A DNA stretch of 6,556 nucleotides. Origin: Chitinophaga pinensis (GTDB lineage: Bacteria; Bacteroidota; Bacteroidia; M30B66). The notes under the pieces were generated by a model. It had not been told where the DNA came from, made no database searches, and worked only from the letters and a program-made list of their open reading frames with translations. Of the stretch, positions 5,306 through 6,556 are shown one piece after another; the first letter of the stretch is position 1; every line of letters starts with the position of its first letter. The stretch covers positions 1-6,556 of the forward strand of contig CALQRR010000097.1 in NCBI GenBank assembly GCA_943333015.1. Direction: 5' to 3'. The position numbers and the translations under genes were made by a program.

Positions 5306-6556
5306 TCACTTACCGATACAGAACTTCCCGAAAATATGCCCAAGCAAATCTTCGTTGTTTACCTCACCCGTAATCTCCGCCAAAGTACTTAGCGCAGCGC
5401 GGATATCAACGGCCAGTAAATCGCCGGGAATGTGTTGATCGAGCCCGTTGCGGACGTCGAAAAGGTTGACTTCGGCACGATTCAACGCATCAGCATGGCG
5501 GGCATTGGTGACAATGGTTTCGGAAGGTCCGCTTAAACCGGAATTGACCCACTGGAGCAGTTGGTGTTTCAAGGGTTCGATGCCTTCTTTTTTAAGTGCA
5601 CTGATGTACACCGCTCCCATGAGTTGATCATATACCTCGTCTGGGGCATCGTCCAGCTGGTCGGTTTTGTTCCCAACGGGAATAATGTGTTTAACCGGGC
5701 CTGTCCGTTCGCGTAAAATCCCTAAATCCTCGATCACTTGTGGCTGATTAGCCCCCGTTGCATCAAAGAGATACAACACTATTTCGGCTTCCTCAATCTT
5801 GGCATAACTGCGGGCAACGCCAATGCGTTCTATCTCATCAGATGATTCACGCAAACCAGCCGTATCGATAAACCGAAAGGAAATGCCTTCGATCACCAGA
5901 CTGTCTTCAATAGAATCACGCGTTGTTCCGGCAATAGGACTCACAATGGCCCGCTCTTCATTAAGCAACGCATTGAGCAGAGTCGATTTTCCAGCATTAG
6001 GACGGCCAGCTATCGTTACCGGAATTCCTTGCTTGAGCACATTGCCCATAGCGTAGCTTTCGCGCAGGTTGTGCACCACGTTAATCACATGGCTGACCAA
6101 CGTTCGCAACAACGAGCGATCGGCAAATTCCACATCTTCGGTACTGAAATCTAGTTCCAACTCGATCAATGCGGCAAAATTCATCAGGCGTTCGCGGAGC
6201 TTGGCTATCTCCTCCGAAAAACCACCACGTAATTGCTTGATGGCCAAATCGTGGGAGATACGGTTTTCTGAAGCAATAAGATCGGCCACGGCTTCGGCCT
6301 GACTTAAATCCATCTTGCCGTTTAAAAAGGCCCGCAGTGTAAATTCTCCTGGTTTGGCAGGTTGTATACCTGCCCCATACAATACCGAAAGCAGCTCCTG
6401 CTGGACATACGTCGATCCGTGACAACTGATTTCCAGCGTGTCTTCTCCCGTGTAGGAATGCGGACCACGAAATACGGAGACTAAAACCTCGTCAATTAGT
6501 TTCTCCTGCTGGACAATGTGTCCAAAATGGAGCGTATAGCCTTTTTGATCAGCCAG
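5306..6556 (-). CDS. mnmE: tRNA uridine-5-carboxymethylaminomethyl(34) synthesis GTPase MnmE, N-terminus outside window
   Basis: MnmE (TrmE) works with MnmG to install the carboxymethylaminomethyl group on U34 of certain tRNAs, using a methylene-tetrahydrofolate-derived carbon and GTP hydrolysis in the cytoplasm. The frame is open to the right edge, giving 416 residues. Comparison of motif positions with the about 454-residue E. coli protein suggests roughly 40 N-terminal residues are missing. The visible N-terminal domain has FRGPHSYTGEDTLEISCHG and PGEFTLRAFLNGKMDLSQAEAV. The inserted G domain, in fragment numbering, shows G1 GRPNAGKS (184-191), G2 GTTRD (210-214), G3 DTAG (231-234), G4 NKTD (296-299) and the SALKKEGI segment. 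The protein ends in FGKFCIGK, with the conserved Cys four residues from the end. The TTG at 6382 is an internal Leu codon, not a start. All key motifs are intact. GC is near 50% in a sampled line, higher than in most neighbouring genes. Confidence 0.97.
   Translation of the reverse strand: MADQKGYTLHFGHIVQQEKLIDEVLVSVFRGPHSYTGEDTLEISCHGSTYVQQELLSVLYGAGIQPAKPGEFTLRAFLNGKMDLSQAEAVADLIASENRISHDLAIKQLRGGFSEEIAKLRERLMNFAALIELELDFSTEDVEFADRSLLRTLVSHVINVVHNLRESYAMGNVLKQGIPVTIAGRPNAGKSTLLNALLNEERAIVSPIAGTTRDSIEDSLVIEGISFRFIDTAGLRESSDEIERIGVARSYAKIEEAEIVLYLFDATGANQPQVIEDLGILRERTGPVKHIIPVGNKTDQLDDAPDEVYDQLMGAVYISALKKEGIEPLKHQLLQWVNSGLSGPSETIVTNARHADALNRAEVNLFDVRNGLDQHIPGDLLAVDIRAALSTLAEITGEVNNEDLLGHIFGKFCIGK

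Noticed and set aside
6380..6382. TTG as the start of mnmE
   Set aside because: The frame runs on to the right edge and encodes conserved MnmE N-terminal motifs such as SYTGED and ISCHG.
5823..6425. Open frames overlapping mnmE in other frames, on both strands
   Set aside because: They overlap strong MnmE coding sequence, have low-complexity Ser/Arg-rich or incoherent products, and show no domain. They are shadows of the real frame.

Overview
This window looks like a chromosomal segment from a member of the Bacteroidota. That assignment is an inference. It rests on a CHAT-domain protein, an ECF sigma factor paired with a zinc-less membrane anti-sigma protein, a secreted M48 peptidase with TPR-like repeats, the near absence of Shine-Dalgarno sequences before the starts, and AT-rich spacers. 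No rRNA, tRNA, CRISPR array or transposase gene is visible.

Left part (+ strand). Positions 1-821 hold the C-terminal 272 codons of a CHAT (caspase-like) protein whose beginning lies outside the window. After a 201-base spacer, 1023-2585 encodes a 520-residue exported zinc metallopeptidase of M48 type, with HELAH and a downstream ExxAD motif followed by a TPR-like C-terminal half.

Middle part (- strand, convergent with the left part). Positions 3487-4053 encode an ECF sigma factor. Its last 14 bases overlap the start of a single-pass membrane anti-sigma candidate (2655-3500). The two form a classic co-translated pair. Only 69 bases separate the convergent peptidase and anti-sigma genes, and they contain a C8 run and short inverted repeats. 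Upstream of the sigma gene, on the same strand, lies a YbjN-like gene (4212-4661).

Right part. Positions 4662-5305 are an AT-rich, apparently non-coding stretch. Its left end, which is the upstream region of the YbjN-like gene, carries three copies of one 10-mer. Positions 5306-6556 (- strand) are the C-terminal 416 residues of the tRNA-modification GTPase MnmE, a housekeeping gene with visibly higher GC than its neighbours in the lines I sampled.

How it may fit together (inference only). The ECF sigma and membrane anti-sigma could sense an envelope signal and control a proteolytic module of CHAT protease plus secreted metallopeptidase encoded on the facing strand. Nothing in the sequence proves this link. 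No shared promoter motif was identified between the two strands.
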